The position numbers and the translations under genes were made by a program. This document shows, in pieces, positions 62,600 through 64,000 of a DNA stretch of 64,000 nt. Source of the DNA: Allodiplogaster sudhausi (taxonomy: Eukaryota > Nematoda > Chromadorea > Rhabditida > Diplogasteridae). The DNA lies in the NCBI GenBank assembly GCA_945643635.1, contig CALZFC010000078.1:853501-917500 (forward strand), written 5' to 3'. Every line of letters starts with the position of its first letter. The stretch's first letter is position 1. The notes under the pieces were generated by a model, which was given only the letters and a program-made list of their open reading frames with translations, was not told where the DNA came from and searched no databases.

Positions 62600-63648
62600 A
62601 TATTTATTTATTTTATTTTATTCATACATCAATTTAAGATGTGACAACATATTCAAATAAATGTAATACCATGTCGTGCTATCAGTGCAGACTAAATGAA
62701 AAAAAGGGGAAGGGGTGAAGGGAATGGCTGGCAACACTGAACCTCCTGGCATGTGGCGTTAAGAGAGCGGGGGGAGCGACTTCCCGAGGGGTGGGCCAGG
62801 CCCCTACAGCACTTGAGGAGTGTGCTGGCGCCACACACCAAAAGGAGCAGAGTGCAGCAAGGGAGAGAGAGTGAAAGGGAAAAGATATAATATAGAACAT
62901 GTACATAGACATGAAAATGCAAACAAATAAAATGCTCTGCACTGCTTAATAGAATAAGAAAATATATGCAAAACTATAGATTAGCATGATCTATTCGACA
63001 AATGTCTAAAAGTGGTATATTGCCAATATGTTTCTTAAAGATTGTAAGGCTGCGAGATTGTACTGCAGAAGAAGGGAGAGACATATATCGACTAGGCAAA
63101 CGGATGGCAAAACTATTATGACGAATTTGCAGCTTACAACGGGGAATATGGAAATTATGGACAGATACCCGACCATTTGAGGCCTTGAACGTAATAAACT
63201 TACTAAGTTCAACATCTACAAGCTGATGTAAAATCTTAAAAAAGAATGTCAGATCAATACGGGTGCGTCTAAGCAAGAGAGAAGGAAGAGAGAAAAGTCT
63301 AAGACGGGCATCATAACAAGGAATGTCCGAGAACGATAGTGGCCTAGAAACGGCAGAGCAGCGGATATAAAGTAATCGTGTGAATACATGCTGTACATTT
63401 TCTAACTTCCGAATCAACTGCTTCTTATAAGGTGACCACACAATAGATGAAAATTCCATAATCGGTAAAACATAAGCATTATAACACCTGACATAAATCA
63501 GAGCAGTTTTAGATTTAAGATGTATGTTGGGATGTCTGACTGGCGAGCGAGAGGTTTTCGTGTAAAAAGGAAAAGAGTGAGAGAGAGAGGTGAGAGAGTA
63601 CTGGAAAGCAGAGACTGAGAAAGATGCAGAGAAGATGAAGACGAACAA
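62600..63648 (-). mobile_element. 3' end of a CR1/Jockey-like LINE, 5'-truncated
   Basis: A frame at 63648-62974 (minus) encodes the C-terminal part of a non-LTR reverse transcriptase polyprotein: VLPIMEFSSIVWSPYKKQLI, KLENVQHVFTRLLY, DARLRLFSLPSLLLRRTRID, LTFFFKILHQLVD, then a His/Arg-rich tail and a stop at 62974. About 370 bp of 3' UTR follow, ending in AATAAAATAAAATAAATAAA, a simple tail as in CR1-type elements. The palm domain and endonuclease are absent. The open frame upstream of about 63540 is not convincing LINE sequence. The frame is intact over its length, so the insertion is not old. Confidence 0.75.
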
Positions 63649-63889
63649 AAATCACAGGTTGGCACGTGAATGGCTGCATCCTAATGTTGTTATTTGTGTC
63701 TTTTTGTTTGTTATAATAACTTTTTCATGATTTTAGCATGTAATGGATGTCCGCGCCGTGTCTGCGTCAATTAAATAAATAGTCATTTCAACCTACTTGT
63801 TCGAATTATCTCGTTTCCTTTCTTCTTACTCTTTTGCTGAAGTTCCTATTTTTCGCTCTTTCTTGCGCTACACTTCTCTAACTCTACAC

Positions 63890-64000
63890 ACGCCGCATTC
63901 TCTCTATGCTCTCGCTCTCTCTCTTTCTCTTTCTCTCTTTTTCTCTTATTCTCTCTTTCTCTCTCTCTGACACTATTTCGTATACTTTTTCTCTCTCCAT
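63890..64000 (+). repeat. CT-rich simple repeat at window end
   Basis: TCTCTCTT-type sequence running off the window. Confidence 0.85.

Noticed and set aside
1..64000. CRISPR arrays, operons or bacterial-type signals
   Set aside because: The window is eukaryotic with spliced genes; the tandem repeats seen lack spacer structure.

Overview
The window reads as nuclear DNA of a nematode. Genes are split into many short exons by short introns. Several products belong to nematode-type families: two secreted astacin metalloproteases with CUB domains, a two-domain pepsin-inhibitor-3 (aspin-type) protein, a 7TM chemoreceptor, and a protein with two YVALWYKHG modules. Exons are GC-rich in an AT-rich background, and long CT/GA, AT and ATAAT simple repeats fill introns and spacers. 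A degenerate GH5 cellulase resembles the laterally acquired cellulases of some plant-associated and diplogastrid nematodes. I cannot name the species.

Layout. 1-8.1 kb: an acyl-CoA synthetase gene (+) between inverted repeats, then a decayed coiled-coil reading frame. 8.1-8.8 kb: a small secreted Gly/His/Pro-rich protein gene (-) with a TATA box. 9.0-12.8 kb: a complete-looking Mutator-like (MULE) transposon with tandem-repeat terminal inverted repeats, an 8-bp target duplication and a FLYWCH + MULE transposase whose exons all join in frame. 13.6-16.7 kb: astacin/CUB protease 1. 17-23.2 kb: repeat-rich DNA with orphan exons, including two C2H2 finger exons. 23.2-23.6 kb: the GH5 pseudogene.

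23.8-36.2 kb is an inverted segmental duplication. Copy B (35023-32852, -) has an intact 341-codon reading frame behind a heat-shock-type promoter. Copy A (26116-28117, +) has lost its start codon, has a damaged exon-4 donor and lacks the end of exon 7. A third, partial copy makes a palindrome of about 1.05-kb arms with copy A. A chemoreceptor gene (29.4-31.8 kb) lies between A and B. Head-to-head with copy B is an MSP-like gene whose first intron (36115-44130) holds a 7.8-kb Ty3/gypsy LTR retrotransposon (36288-44113) with near-identical 564-bp LTRs and a 4-bp TATG duplication.

46.5-48.8 kb: the pepsin-inhibitor-3 gene (+). 50.3-54.2 kb: astacin/CUB protease 2 (+), with a probable frameshift. 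54.6-55.8 kb: an RNase H1-like gene (-) with a mitochondrial-type leader and a degraded active site. 57.9-58.8 kb: an unrecognised small gene (-). 60.6-64 kb: an orphan exon, a foldback element carrying a tRNA-derived segment, and the 3' end of a CR1-like LINE.

The neighbouring genes do not form a pathway. Secreted astacins and the pepsin inhibitor would all act outside the cell on proteolysis. The window's main story is recent duplication and transposition around the copy A/copy B/MSP-like block. Exon limits were set by eye from GT/GC-AG sites and phase; first and last exons are the least certain.
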